Assembly: GCA_023374025.1 (NCBI GenBank)
Contig: SIJG01000055.1
Coordinates: forward strand, 186,001-250,000
Length of the DNA: 64,000 nucleotides
Reading direction: 5' to 3'
Source: Heterodera schachtii
Lineage: Eukaryota > Nematoda > Chromadorea > Rhabditida > Heteroderidae
The notes beneath the pieces are model-generated. The model had not been told where the DNA came from. It saw only the letters and a program-made list of their open reading frames with translations, and did not search any database. The position numbers were made by a program, and so were the translations under genes. Positions 52,891 through 64,000 of this stretch are shown here, piece after piece. How positions within the stretch are numbered: the first letter of the stretch is position 1; each line of letters begins with the position of its first letter.

Positions 52891-55790
52891 TCACAACAGA
52901 ATGACGTCCTCTTCTTCTTCCTCTTCCCCGCTCATTTTATTCTCTTCGCCGAGGGTCTCCAGCCAAACCCTCCGTTGTTGGCTTCTCGTCCTTGGCATTA
53001 TCATCACGAGAATGGCATTGGCATTGCCATTTTCGTTGTCTCCCAAATCACTGTTGTTGGCATTTTGTTGTTGAACGTAATCGCTCTGCTGATCAAAATG
53101 AATTTGAGCATCCAAAGGGTGACAGATGGTCGACCTGAATGAACTGTTACAAAATTGAATTTACAAATTCGCTTTTGCTAATGTTACAGTATCTACCGTA
53201 GCCCACCCGTCCCATATCCTACCGTCTCGTTGCTGTGCTCCTCCACTCTGTCACCAGGTCACTGCCTCTGCCACTGATTTTCGCCTTCGTTGTCCCAGCA
53301 ATGTGTTCCGAGTGGTGCGGTTTACCGTGTTCCCGCCAGCTGTCCACCGTAATCCCCGATGCTGATCGTCTTTTTGGCCCTTCGCCGTTTGGCGTTTGAA
53401 TCCCGGAGATCAATTGTTGCGGTGTTGCGGTACGACGAATGGCCGAAATGTTGCCGAGAGACGCGGAAAGAGGAATCGCTTCACAGCAGCAGAAACGGCC
53501 CAAAGTGCGACGGAATGCCACGCGGAAGCGTTCTGACAGTAAACCTGTGAATGGGGAAGGAATGACAAATTATACGGTAAAAAAAAAGGGATGGTACCGT
53601 ACCGTAAAGGATGGGATTGACACAACTGTTAGCGTAGGCCAACGTTTGAGCAATGGACTGGACGAAGAGGAGGCTGAAACATTGGGAATTGCTGCTGAAC
53701 GGCAGCTGGATGACCCCCCAAAATGCCAATTTGTACGAATTTCCCCCGCCCCCCAGTCAAATTTGGCTTTACGTTTTCTCGTCGCGCTCCCAAAAGCTCG
53801 CCTCCGGGTAATTAAGGCCTTGTAAAAAGAAACGCAAATTCTGCGGGAGCCAACAAGCGCCGAAGGTGAGAATGACAACGAAAACCATTCGGGTGGCATG
53901 TCGCTTCATTCTGATGGACAAATTGATGAAAATGTTTATTTAATGTTTATTTTTCAATGGCTCATTTATCATTTTGATGGCTTAATCCCTATTTCTTAGA
54001 ACGGCTTTTCCCCTGTCACTTCTTTTTTTCCTCACTTTTGCGATGATTTTGTTTGGACAAGCTTTTGACGCCATATTTCCTTGACGAGCAAAAAGTAAAA
54101 AGCACAGGAAGTGGCCAAGGGCAGCTGAAATCACAAATAAATTAAAAGGGAAAGGAAAAGAAAAAGCCATGCCAACTGACCAAATACGCGCCGAAGTTGA
54201 AGCCCCAGTAAAAGAGGCGAGTCTGAGACAGTGAAGCGCGCATCAATGCAACTTCAAGCGAATCGACACAAGCTGAGCCGAGAGTGCCCTGGGGAAAGAG
54301 GGGGGGGGGGGTAATTAAGAAGCGCTAATTAATGAAAATGACTCGAGTGAATGTAATATAAGGATAACAACAATGACTAATACTAGTATTTAATCATTTA
54401 CTCTTTTTCTTTAAACGGTAATCATCGGTTTTACTGGTCCCATAAAGAGGCAAAAGGTGCGTTTTGAGCTGTTTTGTGGTGCTTTGGGGGGTTTTGGGGG
54501 GCGCTGATCGCGAATATAACATTAATTTCGGCCCATTTCGAATTCCTGACCGGATTCGAACCAAAATTCGAAAATAATTTTTCGATAATTTTAAATTATA
54601 CAACAAAATGCAGGCAATAAAATGGAGAACACGATTCTGAAGGCAAGAGATAGTATCTCGTGCATTTGAACTGGTTTTGTTGCTTAATTTGATTTTGCCG
54701 AAAATCAAATTTTCTGAATTTTAGAATTCGGGTCAGGGTTTCGTAATTGATATCAGAATCAAGTTCTCCGACCCCGAATTGAATTTTCTAAAAAACCGAA
54801 CTAAAAAAAGAAATAAAAATTAATTAATGGCAAACATCTAATTAATATGTCCCACAAATTACCAAGAATACATAAATTTGATTCTTAATTGCTAAAGAAA
54901 TACATAGAAATTCACAAAAATCCCTTTTCAATTAAAAAATGCCATTTTTATCAATGGCTTTTTGCGACTTGCGCACTTTCCCTCTCTCTGCTCACATTAT
55001 ACTCAAAGCGCAGCACGCCCACGTGGCGCAGCTGAAGCGAATTCAGCGCCAACACAGCGCACCAAACGGCCAAACAAATCCAAAAGACGGCACGCGAACG
55101 CTTCAAACTGCGATTTGCCAGGGGCGAAGTGATGGACTAAAGAGATTAGCAAAGATTATTAAGGCTCAATTTGGAAAAGAAAAAACAATTTTAAAAAGAC
55201 GCACTAATAGGGAGGAAAATTATGGAAAAGAAAGCAAAAACAGACAACAAATCGGTCGTGTGCCAGCAGAACCAAAGTCCACACGCTGACGTAACAAGTG
55301 ACGTATTGCAAAGTGACAGTGACGAAGCACAACTGATCAGGGAAGGGCCACGAGTTGGACACGTAAGAGAAGGCGGTCAACGGAACGCAGAAGGCCAGGA
55401 ACAGCAGGTCGGCAAGTGCCAAATTGCAAATGAACAACGAAGTGCTGAAGGGAGGGGGGGGGGGGGGAGTATTGACGGAGGAGCAGAGAAGGGCATGGGG
55501 GAAAAGCCAAATGGGGAGGAAAAGCCAAATGGGGAGTATGAAACCCTTGGATGATCAGGGAATGGCATGGAGCAAAAGCCAAGTGGGGAAGAAGAACCTT
55601 CCCTCGGGTGAGTGTGTGTGTAATGATTTGATATTTATTTAATTTACCTTTCGTGCATTTGTTTGTTCAATGCGATCACTGTCAAAACGAGCACATTGCC
55701 GACCAATCCGACCACAGTGATCAGCACAAATGCCAATGCAATTGCGAACATCAAAATGAAAATTGGCCACGTTTTTTCTTGGACGGTTTT
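52891..55790 (-). CDS. Peptide GPCR, allatostatin-A/galanin receptor type (rhodopsin class)
   Basis: Seven-helix receptor, closest in style to invertebrate allatostatin-A/galanin-like receptors. TM1 exon (about 55.65-55.77 kb) 'ITVVGLVGNVLVLTVIALNK'; TM2-TM3 exon (about 55.23-55.43 kb) 'LFICNLALADLLFLAFCVPL', 'WPFPDQLC', 'LQYVTCYVSVWTLVLLAHDR' then FV (a DRF instead of DRY). Then 'SPLANRSLKRSRAVFWICLA' (TM4), 'LFYWGFNFGAYL' and 'LPLATSCAFYFLLVKEIWRQ' (TM5), 'VVILTFGACWLPQNLRFFLQ' (TM6) and 'IAQTLAYANSCVNPILYG' plus LLSERFRVAF (TM7, helix 8). The CCC after helix 8 may be palmitoylated. A spliced tail exon (52891-53135) ends with six Glu and DVILL. Exon 5' of TM1 not located, so the N-terminus and start are open. 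Confidence 0.85.
54420..54785. repeat. Degenerate inverted-repeat element in GPCR intron
   Basis: Contains GCGCTGATCGCGAATATAAC and CGAATTCCTGACCGGATTCG on one side and GAATTCGGGTCAGGGTTTCG on the other, the same words as the element in the LSM12 intron and the MITE at 8393-8964, but the arms have diverged. Confidence 0.5.
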
Positions 55791-56329
55791 TCAATTTTTT
55801 TTTTTAATTTTTTGTTGCAATTTTCCAAAATATTGATGGAATGTGTAAATAAATTATTCTGCTAATTGGAGAGGGGGGGGGGATGGCATTTTTTGGGGAG
55901 AAAATGATATTATGATAATGGGAGGGAGGGGGGGGGGGGAAGGAGGGGGGGGTGGAAATGAAATGGCCATCCGCCGGGGGGTGAGAAAAACCACAAAAGG
56001 ACCGAAGATTTGAAAAAAAGGAAAAGTGCATTCGGCGGATGGACGAAACACCTCAGCGGGCGAACGAATGTTGTGCCATTTCTGTGGACTGTTTGCTGTT
56101 GCCAAAAGAACCCTAAGAAGTGCCCTTGGGAGAATGAAATCCGAGCTTTTAAGGGGGTGGAGGGGGATGAAAGCATCAGACGGAGGGGGAAAAGCGGGGG
56201 AAGGGGGATAAGCCGTTTCCGGGGGCTATTTCCCACTCGGAAGACGCTTTTTGGCTTCGGTAAGACGTTTAATCCCCCCCCCCCCCCCCCCGGTTTTCTT
56301 AACAGATAAAATGCATTTAAAGGCATCAC
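55791..56329. other. Spacer with many G runs
   Basis: G runs of 8-12 at about 55872, 55929, 55947 and a C run of about 19 at 56274-56291. Open stretches on both strands are not convincing. May hold the missing 5' exon of the GPCR gene. Confidence 0.45.
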
Positions 56330-56917
56330 TAGGGAAGCAACTTTTAGTGAAAAAACTTTTTTTTGTTCAATTGTTTTGAAGAAAGGAGCTCAAAAAACGC
56401 ATTTCTGCATTAAAAATTTTCGATTCTGATGTCACTATTGGTCACTAGAAATCACTATTTTGGCGTTTTGTCACTATTTTTTCACTATTACGGCATTTTT
56501 TAGAAAATTCCTTAACAAAAATGCAATAAAACCAAAAAATACACCCCTAAGAACCGACCTAAATTTTTTTTTCAAAAATACACCCCCCTAAGAATCGACT
56601 TAAAATTTTTCAAAATGTGCCCCTAAGAACTGAAAAATTTTTTCAAAAATTCATCCCCCAAATTTTTTTTTCTTGGCAAAATTTTTGGTTTGGAAAATGT
56701 CAATTTTTGCTGAGAAAATATTAGAAAGGAAATGTACCTCATTTGCAACTGCAATCAGTGAATAAAAATTATTTTTGCTCAATTTTGGCTGAAAATTATG
56801 TCACTATTCGTCACTATTTCAGACTTTTTGTCACTATTTCTTCACTATTTTGGGATTTTTACTCACTATTTTAGTTAACTATTTTGGAATTTTTCGTCAC
56901 TAAAAGTTGCTTCCCTA
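56330..56917. mobile_element. hAT-like MITE, 588 bp
   Basis: Ends TAGGGAAGCAACTTTTAGTG and CACTAAAAGTTGCTTCCCTA are perfect inverted repeats, flanked by an identical 8-bp duplication GGCATCAC (56322-56329 and 56918-56925). The word TCACTATT recurs many times near both ends in the same orientation (about 56447-56480 and about 56805-56870). 8-bp duplication plus TAGGG-type ends is characteristic of hAT elements (established). No coding capacity. Confidence 0.88.
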
Positions 56918-57017
56918 GGCATCACTCATTCAGTAATAAAAATAAAGAAAAAAAGAAACCAAAAAGTAAAGATAAATGAAAAAGTTGGATTTTTGGGGGA
57001 GAAAAGAGATAAGAATA

Positions 57018-57122
57018 GTGAAAATGAATGAATGGAAGAAATATGGGGAAATGCACTTACGGGGAAAATAAAATTGGGAAAAGAACGGAGAAAAAATGAA
57101 AGGAAAAGCCAAAGGAAAAGAA

Positions 57123-57153
<31 letters not shown>

Positions 57154-57375
57154 AAAAAGAGAAAGAGAAAGAGAAAAAAAAGAGAAAGATAAGAAAGAAA
57201 AAGAGAAAGAGAAAAAAAAAGAGAAAAAAAGAGAAAGAGAAAGAGATAAGGAATAGAATCGTGAAAATGAATGAATGAAGAAATATGGGGGAAAATGCAC
57301 TTACGGGGAAAATAAAATTGGGAAAAGAACGGAGAAAAAATGAAGGAAAAGCCAAAGGAAAAGAAAAAGAGAAAA
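57018..57375. repeat. Two-copy tandem duplication, unit about 243 bp
   Basis: GTGAAAATGAATGAATG ... GCACTTACGGGGAAAATAA ... GCCAAAGGAAAAGAAAAAGA occurs at 57018-57125 and again at 57261-57370, separated by a GAAAAAGAGA-type purine tract. Confidence 0.7.
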
Positions 57376-59474
57376 GAGAAAGAAAAGACTGAATTGTCAA
57401 AATGAGAAATAAAAAAAACGGAAAATACAAAGAGCCACCAGAGCAGGTGAAAGGGTTTAATTGGTAAGGGAAAAGCCGCAGGTGAAGAAGCGAAAGGGGA
57501 AAAGGAGGGGGGAAACGGGGAAAGACGAATGAGACGGAATTTAAGGGAGGAAGAAAATCGCAATCAGAAACAAACAAACAAACGAGAAAGCGAGTTGGGA
57601 ATGGCATGAAGCATGGAGTGTTGCCACAGCAAGCAAGGTGCATTGGACTGGCTTGGCTTTCCCACCGAAGGGAATGAATGAAAATGATTCGGCCACGGAC
57701 GGGCGACGGGTCATTGACACCGAAAGAATGTCTTTCCTTTGCATTGGCCTCTCTCCCCCGGGCATAATGGCGAACTCTCCGAGGGATATTTGACGTGGCA
57801 CTATTAATTGGGAGGAGGCGGGCAAAACGCACACAAACACTCAAAAGGGGGGGGGGCAATGGCATGCCAAACCGATATTTATATGTTTTTTTGTTGGGAT
57901 GGGCGGACGGAAATGCAATTTCCTCAGGGAACAATCCCGAGGGCAATGAATGGCTAATAAGGAAAAGTACGGATTTAAGAAGAGATGGGAGGAGGAAGAA
58001 TGAGCAAAAAGCACTTTGGAGAAGTTGCGAAAAGCAATGGACGAAATTCAATTAAAAAAGGTTCAAAAAAACAGAAGAAAAAGGAAATGAAAAAAGTGCC
58101 ATTGCCAATGGCAAATGCCAACATCGACCGAACGTCGCCTCGCGATTGTTGGAGTTCTGCTGTTAGCGCGTATTATCGTCAAATCCGTCCTTCCTCATCA
58201 CCTTGCAATTATGAGAGAAAAGGCAGGCAAAAGTGCCCATTAAAAGAGGAAAAGGGTAACAATTGAAATTTGAAAGGCAATGCCAACAATTGGGGAAAAG
58301 CGTCGATAATAAATTTGAAAAGTGTCAATTGGTATTTGAAAGTTTTAAAAGAAGAAGTTACGCAGAAAATGAATAAATTGCAATTAGCAAAAGCGAAATT
58401 TGCAATGAAATGAAGTGCAAAAGCAAAAGAGAGGAAAATCATTTAATTTTTGAATTGATTCGTTTGGATTTCAATTTACGCTTCCGGCACAAAATTAATT
58501 ATCGAACCATCGAATACATTTTCAATTTCAAAGCATTTTGGAGGAGAAACGAAAAAACAGCACTTTTCCCACAAATTTATGAGACAAAAAAAATGCAAGT
58601 GAACGGGCGACGAATGAAAAAGAATTCCCACGGACAGAGAAGAAAATTCGAAAAAGTTGCCAAAAGGAAACAATTCCAAGAAATTTACAAATGCCAAGAA
58701 AATGACCACGGAAAATTCTGATGAATATTCGAGAAATGGGCAATTAATGGAAATAAACGGTCACCAATTTCGCCTAAAACATTTGAAGGGCAAAATAATT
58801 ATTATAATTGCTATGTATTTAAAATGCCAAAAAGCAGCTTAAAGCGTTGAGAACTTTGAAAATGTTTAGACATTTAAATGTTTCGGGGCCATTGGCCGAC
58901 AAATTGGGAAATAATTTTAAAGGAAACAAAGAAAAACAAAGGACGAAAAGGAGCGACCAAATCGCAGCAGCATAAAAGGACACAATTAAGAAGAAAAGCG
59001 CCAAAATTGCGGGGGAATCGCCGCCCCCCGCGGCGTTTTTTTTGTCATTTCCATTCGCTTTTCATTTGCCGCCCATTCTCTGTGTTCCTGTTGCTTTTCT
59101 GCTGTTGCTTCTTCTTCTGCTTTGTTCACCTCAGTCGTTCACTTCCAATTCCTCCTCTCATTATTCCTCCGATTATCTTTTATTTTCTTCCATTTCCAAA
59201 TTCTCCTTTCTATATCCTCTTCCTTGTTTTCTTCTTCCTCCTACTTATCCCCCTTCCTCCTCCTCGTCTCTTGCTTGTTCCCTCTCGTTGTCTCCCTTTC
59301 CTCCCTTTATCCTCCTCCTCTTTGCTCCTCTCTTCTCCTCCTCCTCCAGCTCTTTTCCTCTTCCTCTTTCCTTCCTTTCCTTCTTTCTCTCTCCTCTCCT
59401 CTTCCGTCTCGCTTTTGTCTCTCTTTCTTCCTTTCCTTCCCTTTCCTCCTCTCCTCCTCCTCTTTTCTTCCTCC
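57376..59474. other. Low-complexity intergenic region
   Basis: Purine-rich to 57.5 kb, mixed to 58.9 kb, then a 400-bp CT-rich tract (59.1-59.5 kb). Open frames near 57.6-58.05 kb (-) and 58410-58721 (+) have no recognisable motif or clear splice pattern. No gene supported. Confidence 0.45.
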
Positions 59475-60192
59475 TCATTGGTTGCCATCGCCGTCGTCGC
59501 CTTCTTCCTCATGCTCAATCAGGCCAATAATCGAATTGTCTTCAACTCGAACTTTTGAGTCGGCGCGTACCTCAACGATGCCCTGGGGGCCAATTATTGA
59601 ATAATTGAACAAATAAAAACAAAGAAAACCAAAAAGCGAAAATGGCATTGTGACGCGAATGAAATTTAATAATGCGAATGGGGTGGCAAAAATGGTAAAA
59701 TGCCAAACCATGGGAATAAATTTCATTATTTTAAATTCTCTAAATGGGGAACGGATTTTGTTTAACTTAAAAAACTTTTCATTAACAACGCACCAATTTA
59801 ATCCGTTATATATTGGTCGGTTTGCAAATGTGAGATTAATAATTGGCAATTAACTATTAAATACCCTCATCGTTATGCCTTTGCCCAGCCAAACATCGCC
59901 CTCCAAACGGACGCTTTTCACTTTTTCCATTTTTGGAATTTGAGGAATTCTCCGTTCAAAGTCTATAAGTGAAGAGAAGTGATCAGAAAGGCACACATTT
60001 GGCAGCAGAGAGACACGCTGTCGCAGCACAAAAGAGTCGGCACAGAATTCGAATAAATCAGAAGAACGGACGCGGAACAAATCGCGAGTGGATTTGACCT
60101 GATCAGAGGGAGACAAAGGGATTGACTGATCAGAAGACGGATTGATTGGGGGGAGAGAGGGAGAGAGAGAGGGAGAGAGAGAGGGAGAGAGA

Positions 60193-60227
<35 letters not shown>

Positions 60228-61055
60228 AGGGCAGGGAAAGAGAATGATCAGCAGAAGACGAATTGATCAGAGAAGGGGTTCAAAGGAAAATCAGCATGAA
60301 TTAGGGAGGGATTCAATATGAACACAAAGTAACAGACTGATAAAAGATAAGCTTTTCGTAAATTAAAAAGACCGGTAAAAAGCGTTGTCGTGAAACGCAA
60401 ATTGCCCATGCGCGGCCGGGAAAGTTTCGAATGGCACCGCCAATGGACTGCTCCAATTGCACGACGCATTGGCCGTCTGATAAACGCTAAAATATTCAAT
60501 TTGATAATTTAGAACATTGTCAAATTAATGGCCGTTTGGCTTGGCCAAATAAATGCCTTTTCATTGGCGAGAATTTCCATTTTGAATTTGTCCAATCGCT
60601 TTTTGACCACGCGAAGATTCACCCAAATGTTGTTAGTGTTGAACATCCTTTGAAAATGGCAGCCATTTGAAGCTTCGTGTTCATTTTGTTACTTGAACGT
60701 CCGCAGGGAACAGAATTCGTCCAACCGATCCGACGGCACTTGCGGACATTCCAAATGCATCAGACGCTTTCCCCCATCCAATTCCACCAATGTGCCACCC
60801 TTTTGATAGGCATTTTTATTTTTTCACCCCCTTTTTGCCCTCCCCCCCCCCCCCCGCTTTTTATTTTTTCCCCCCCTTTTTGCCCCCCCCCCCCCCCCCC
60901 CCCCCGCCTCTTTTGTCCCTCCTCCCTCCCCCTTTTTTTGCAATCCTCCAATTTCTCCGCGTTCCCGCTCATTTGCCCTTCCCCGCCTGTCCCTGTCTCT
61001 CCCTCCCTCTTTTGTCCGTCTCTCCCCCTTTCTTTCCCTGTACCTCTCCCCCTCG

Positions 61056-61134
<79 letters not shown>

Positions 61135-62329
61135 CGTCTCTCCTCTCCTCCCTTTTCCTTTTGCTCCCCCTCCCCTCCCCCTGCTGTTCCTCTGCTGGTC
61201 CACCTTCACGTCCGCTTGTGTCCGTTCCGTCATTTCCATCACATAATCGGCCTTTCCGTCCGCAATTACTTTCGCAATTCGTTCGTCAACAATGGCACCT
61301 TTTCGGCAAAAGACTGGCCAGAATTAGTTGGTTGTTTTGGTTGTTCTACTTGTGTTGTCAATGTTGGCGAAAAATGCCAAGTCCCTTCCGTCCGCCAAAA
61401 GTTCGTCGAGTATTCCGCACTGATCCAAAGCATGGAAAGCATTGCCATGGCCAGGCGGGTACCAACTGAGAAAAACCAAAATCGTCAAAACAAAGGAAAG
61501 CAACGAGCAGAGCGACCGACCCTTCTTCGGCACGGTCATCCCACGAGTTGGGCACCGGGCGGAGAGAGTCGGCAAATATTCGGGGACACTTCGACTGGCA
61601 AAAGCATTTGACAGCAGCGACAGAATTGGCATTTTGTGCCCGGAGGAAGGCTTTGGTTTGCGCATCGGTGTTGAAAGAGTTCATCAACAGAAGTGGAACG
61701 GGGGAGCGCAAGTCGGCGCAGTTCAACAGAATGCGGTGCTGCTGCAGGGCGAAGTCCAAAAAGGTGAGTCCGTCACGCAGTTGGACCAGCGATTTGGGCC
61801 CGGAACAGCCCATTGTAGTGCCTGCCAAAGCCATCACTGTCCGATCACTTCCCTTGTCATCCTTTGATTTTCCCTTTTCCGATCACTTTTCCCACTTTTC
61901 TCTGTCCATTTACTCATTCTGCTGATCATTCTCGCCCTCCCCCCGCCCTTTGCTTGCATCCGATCATTCGCTTCTCCTTTTGTCCCCCTTCGCTTACCCA
62001 ATCCTCCGTTCAGTTTTATCACCACAATTCGTTCCAAAATTGCCCTTCTCTCCTCCGATCCCTCCACCTTCGGCAAATGTTCGTATGGCATCTGCTTTTC
62101 CTTTGCCATTGGTTGTATTTCCTGCCAATTCACTTTGTGCGGATCCTCCAAAAATTGGCGGAAAAGTTGCCGAAACAATGCCAAATCCTTCTCACTTTGG
62201 CACTGATTAATTTAGACCAATTCAACAATTGCTAAGCTTTTTGAAGAAAACCTCGGAAGGATTGACCAGCGAAGGGATGGCACTGTCCAATTGATCCATT
62301 AAATGCGCACTTCGACTTTCATTTTCCAT
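59475..62329 (-). CDS. UTP-glucose-1-phosphate uridylyltransferase (UDP-glucose pyrophosphorylase)
   Basis: Makes UDP-glucose from UTP and glucose-1-phosphate in the cytosol, feeding glycogen, trehalose and glycoconjugates. ATG at 62329 (MENESRSAHLMDQLDSAIPS); then 'ALFRQLFRQFLEDPHKVNW' and 'ERIVVIKLNGGLG' ending at a donor, 'TTMGCSGPKSLVQLRDGLTF' (nucleotide-binding loop and lysine), 'VPLLLMNSFNTDAQT', 'WYPPGHGNAFHAL', 'FFANIDNTS', 'DYVMEMTERTQADVK', 'GGTLVELDGGKRLMHLECPQ', 'MFNTNNIWVNL', 'VQLEQSIGGAIRNF' and 'SRQRFLPVKSTRDLFRVRSS', in family order. The C-terminal beta-helix reads 'VRLEGDVWLGKGITMRGIVE', but the usual NKIVSG-LRILDH ending is replaced by 'DNSIIGLIEHEEEGDDGDGN' then Q and TGA at 59475. 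Introns hold GA and CT microsatellites. Confidence 0.92.
60143..60226. repeat. (GA)n microsatellite in UGP intron
   Basis: Imperfect GAGAGAGAGG repeats followed by a pure (GA) stretch of about 28 nt. Confidence 0.85.
60841..61142. repeat. C-run and (CT)n microsatellite intron of UGP
   Basis: C runs at about 60842-60855 and 60883-60905, and a (CT)n run of about 66 nt at 61059-61124 lie in the intron between 'TQADVK' and 'GGTLVELD'. Confidence 0.85.
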
Positions 62330-64000
62330 CGTTGGCACTGATCGGTCAGTGGTGATCAATCCGACGGAGGAAAAATGAGTGGAGACTTTAATTGGTGAAC
62401 GAAGAGGCCAAAGAGACAGAGACAGACAGACAACACAAATGGAGTTAATTCACTTGCCCAACTGATCAGAGTTTGTCCCGCCCACTTTCCCATTTTCTCT
62501 CTCTCCCCTCTCGCTCTCTCTCTTTTCACTCGCTCTCTCTTCTCTTTTATCTTTTTCTTTCTTTTTCTCCCACTCTCTTTGTTTTCCTTCACAATTGCCC
62601 AATATTTCTGTCCTTCCGATCAAGGTCATCTCCCCTCTTCTCACCCGCCTTTTCCCTCTAATGAATGAATGAATCTGTGATGAATGGATTGAATGGATGA
62701 CCTTTTCTCGTCATCGCAATATTGGCTTATTTTTGTTTGTTGCTGCGGTTCATACGCAATTAAAATTTGGAAATTAAAAAGCAAAATCATTGGGAAAATA
62801 TATGCCTATTTTAAAATAAAAAAAGAAGAAGATGATTTAAAGGGGGTAAAGAAAGAAATTCTGAATAATAAAATAAATACACTGCTGGGGGGGATTCGAA
62901 CTTTCCTCTCTCTCCCTCCTTCCCTCTCTCTCTTTTCTTGTCTCTCTCTCTCTCTCCGTCTCTTTCTCTCATCTCTCTCTGTCCCTCTCTCTATGTTTTG
63001 ATTGGTTTTCCAAAATCCCCTCATAAGTGCTCATCTCTCCCCCTTTTCCTCTTCCCTCCCCTTTGGGTGCTTTTGCTTCTTCTTCGTGCTTTTCGTCGTG
63101 CTGTGCTTGGCGCGACGTGAAAGAGTGAGGGAAGAGAAGAGAAGGGCAAGGTCATGGACCCGGGGGGAGAGGGGGGGGGGGGGAGGGATTGAATTGCACC
63201 TTTGCAGCATTTGAAAAGTGCGCGGCATCTTGAGGAGGAGGGGGGGGGGGGATATGGACCTTTTTGAAGTTTAAATTGTGGGACGACCAGCGACTGATGC
63301 GAGCAGTGCGTCCGCTTTGCTTCTGTTTGGTCGTGAATCTCTTAATCTTTTCTTTTAATTATAAAAGCGATGAGAAATTCTTCCGGCCATTCCCAAATTT
63401 ATTATCCAAAATCGTTTAATTAGAGGGGGCGGGGGGGGGGGAGAGAACCGCCGTATTCGTCCCTTTGATGACAATTTTATTCGCTGACCCATCCACCATT
63501 TTTGGCACTTCACCTTTGCCCCTTTTGCTGTGCCATTGGATGTGCTTTTCCCCAATGCTTTTTTTCTTTGTTTTACCGCCGTTGGCAATTGGCCAAATGA
63601 ATGTTCAAACATTTCCGGTTCGCCTGGTTGAGTTTTGTGCTCCCAAACTTTGTTTCCTGCTGTCCTCTTTCTCTCTGCTGACTTTTGTCCCTCTTTTTCT
63701 GTCCGTTCTCCGCCGGTGCTCTCCAATCGTTGCCCCGGGGGCATTCTCTCCCCAATAATAAATCATTTTATGGCTCAATCTTCGCATTGTCTCTTTCCCA
63801 TTGCCCATGGCTTTTCCCTCTGACTTTCTCTCGATGGATTGTCAGCTTCCGCCGCCCATTCGTTTGTTCATTCGTCCGTCCCATTTCGCATATTCCAACA
63901 TTTAATGTTATGAATTGTCCCCCCCCCCCTTTTTCTCATCGTAAAAGTGAATGAATTCGGCGAAGTCCCCAAAAGTCCGTCTCGACTTTAACTTTGTTGC
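62330..64000. other. Right-end region without supportable gene
   Basis: CT-rich tracts at about 62500-62580 and 62900-63060, G runs at 63168-63182 and 63240-63251. Open stretches at 63355-63758 on both strands are not recognisable. Upstream regulatory sequence of UGP is expected in the first part. Confidence 0.45.

Noticed and set aside
53813..53826. Possible GC donor after GPCR TM6
   Set aside because: The exon continues through the third extracellular loop to a normal GTAAAG donor, which pairs in phase with the acceptor before 'SNSQCFSLLF'.
56930..58051. Minus-strand 373-codon open frame, Phe/Ser/Leu-rich
   Set aside because: It is a translation of purine/pyrimidine tracts and a tandem duplication; no domain, no splice signals, repeated low-complexity composition.
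58410..58721. Plus-strand 103-codon basic frame
   Set aside because: No recognisable motif, no clear start context or introns, surrounded by low complexity; could be real but not supportable.
60760..61242. Minus-strand 160-codon Arg/Glu-rich frame
   Set aside because: Starts in the UGP exon ('MTERTQADVK') and reads into the (CT)n intron; the downstream UGP exon confirms splicing.
62885..62905. GATTCGAAC word resembling a tRNA B-box
   Set aside because: No matching A-box, stems or acceptor arm around it on either strand.

Overview
This window is eukaryotic nuclear DNA from a nematode. Genes are split by many short GT-AG introns ending in TTTCAG-like acceptors, intergenic DNA is AT-rich with long G/C runs and purine/pyrimidine tracts, and the recognisable proteins are animal types (glypican, stomatin, an allatostatin/galanin-type GPCR, spinster, a TTBK/CK1-like kinase family). 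A plant-parasitic tylenchid such as a cyst nematode is my best guess, but that is inference from gene style and base composition. There is no bacterial or CRISPR content and I saw no tRNA or rRNA gene. Exons were assembled by hand from splice signals and protein family resemblance, so small exon errors are possible.

Layout. 1-5854 (-): 5' and middle part of DNA polymerase alpha catalytic subunit, running off the left edge. 6319-7812 (-): adenosine kinase. 8384-16911: an accessory island of three copies of one inverted-repeat element (MITE-like) bracketing a duplicated cassette of a small Lys-rich membrane protein (A) and TTBK/CK1-like kinases (B, C). The whole island is bounded by a 9-bp direct repeat, and each inner MITE junction carries an 8-bp repeat. 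17.9-20.45 kb (+): Topors-type RING E3 ligase. 20.6-23.3 kb (+): mitochondrial ribosomal protein L18, whose last intron is filled with inverted-repeat elements. 23.6-26.5 kb (-): glypican. 29.8-32.5 kb (+): stomatin-family protein. 33.7-35.0 kb (-): LSM12. 36.7-45.2 kb (+): a very long gene with an apparent N-terminal signal peptide, a lineage-specific helical/repetitive region and a C-terminal poly(A)-polymerase-like nucleotidyltransferase. 47.5-50.9 kb (+): spinster lysosomal lipid transporter (MFS). 51.5-52.7 kb (+): unidentified tail-anchored protein, partial model. 52.9-55.8 kb (-): peptide GPCR. 59.5-62.3 kb (-): UTP-glucose-1-phosphate uridylyltransferase. The last 1.7 kb shows no supportable gene.

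Most neighbours are unrelated housekeeping genes and I see no functional operon. The parts that stand out are the kinase island, which looks like a tandem or circular cassette captured between MITE copies, and the 36.7-45.2 kb nucleotidyltransferase gene, whose predicted secretion and large extension do not match canonical poly(A) polymerase.
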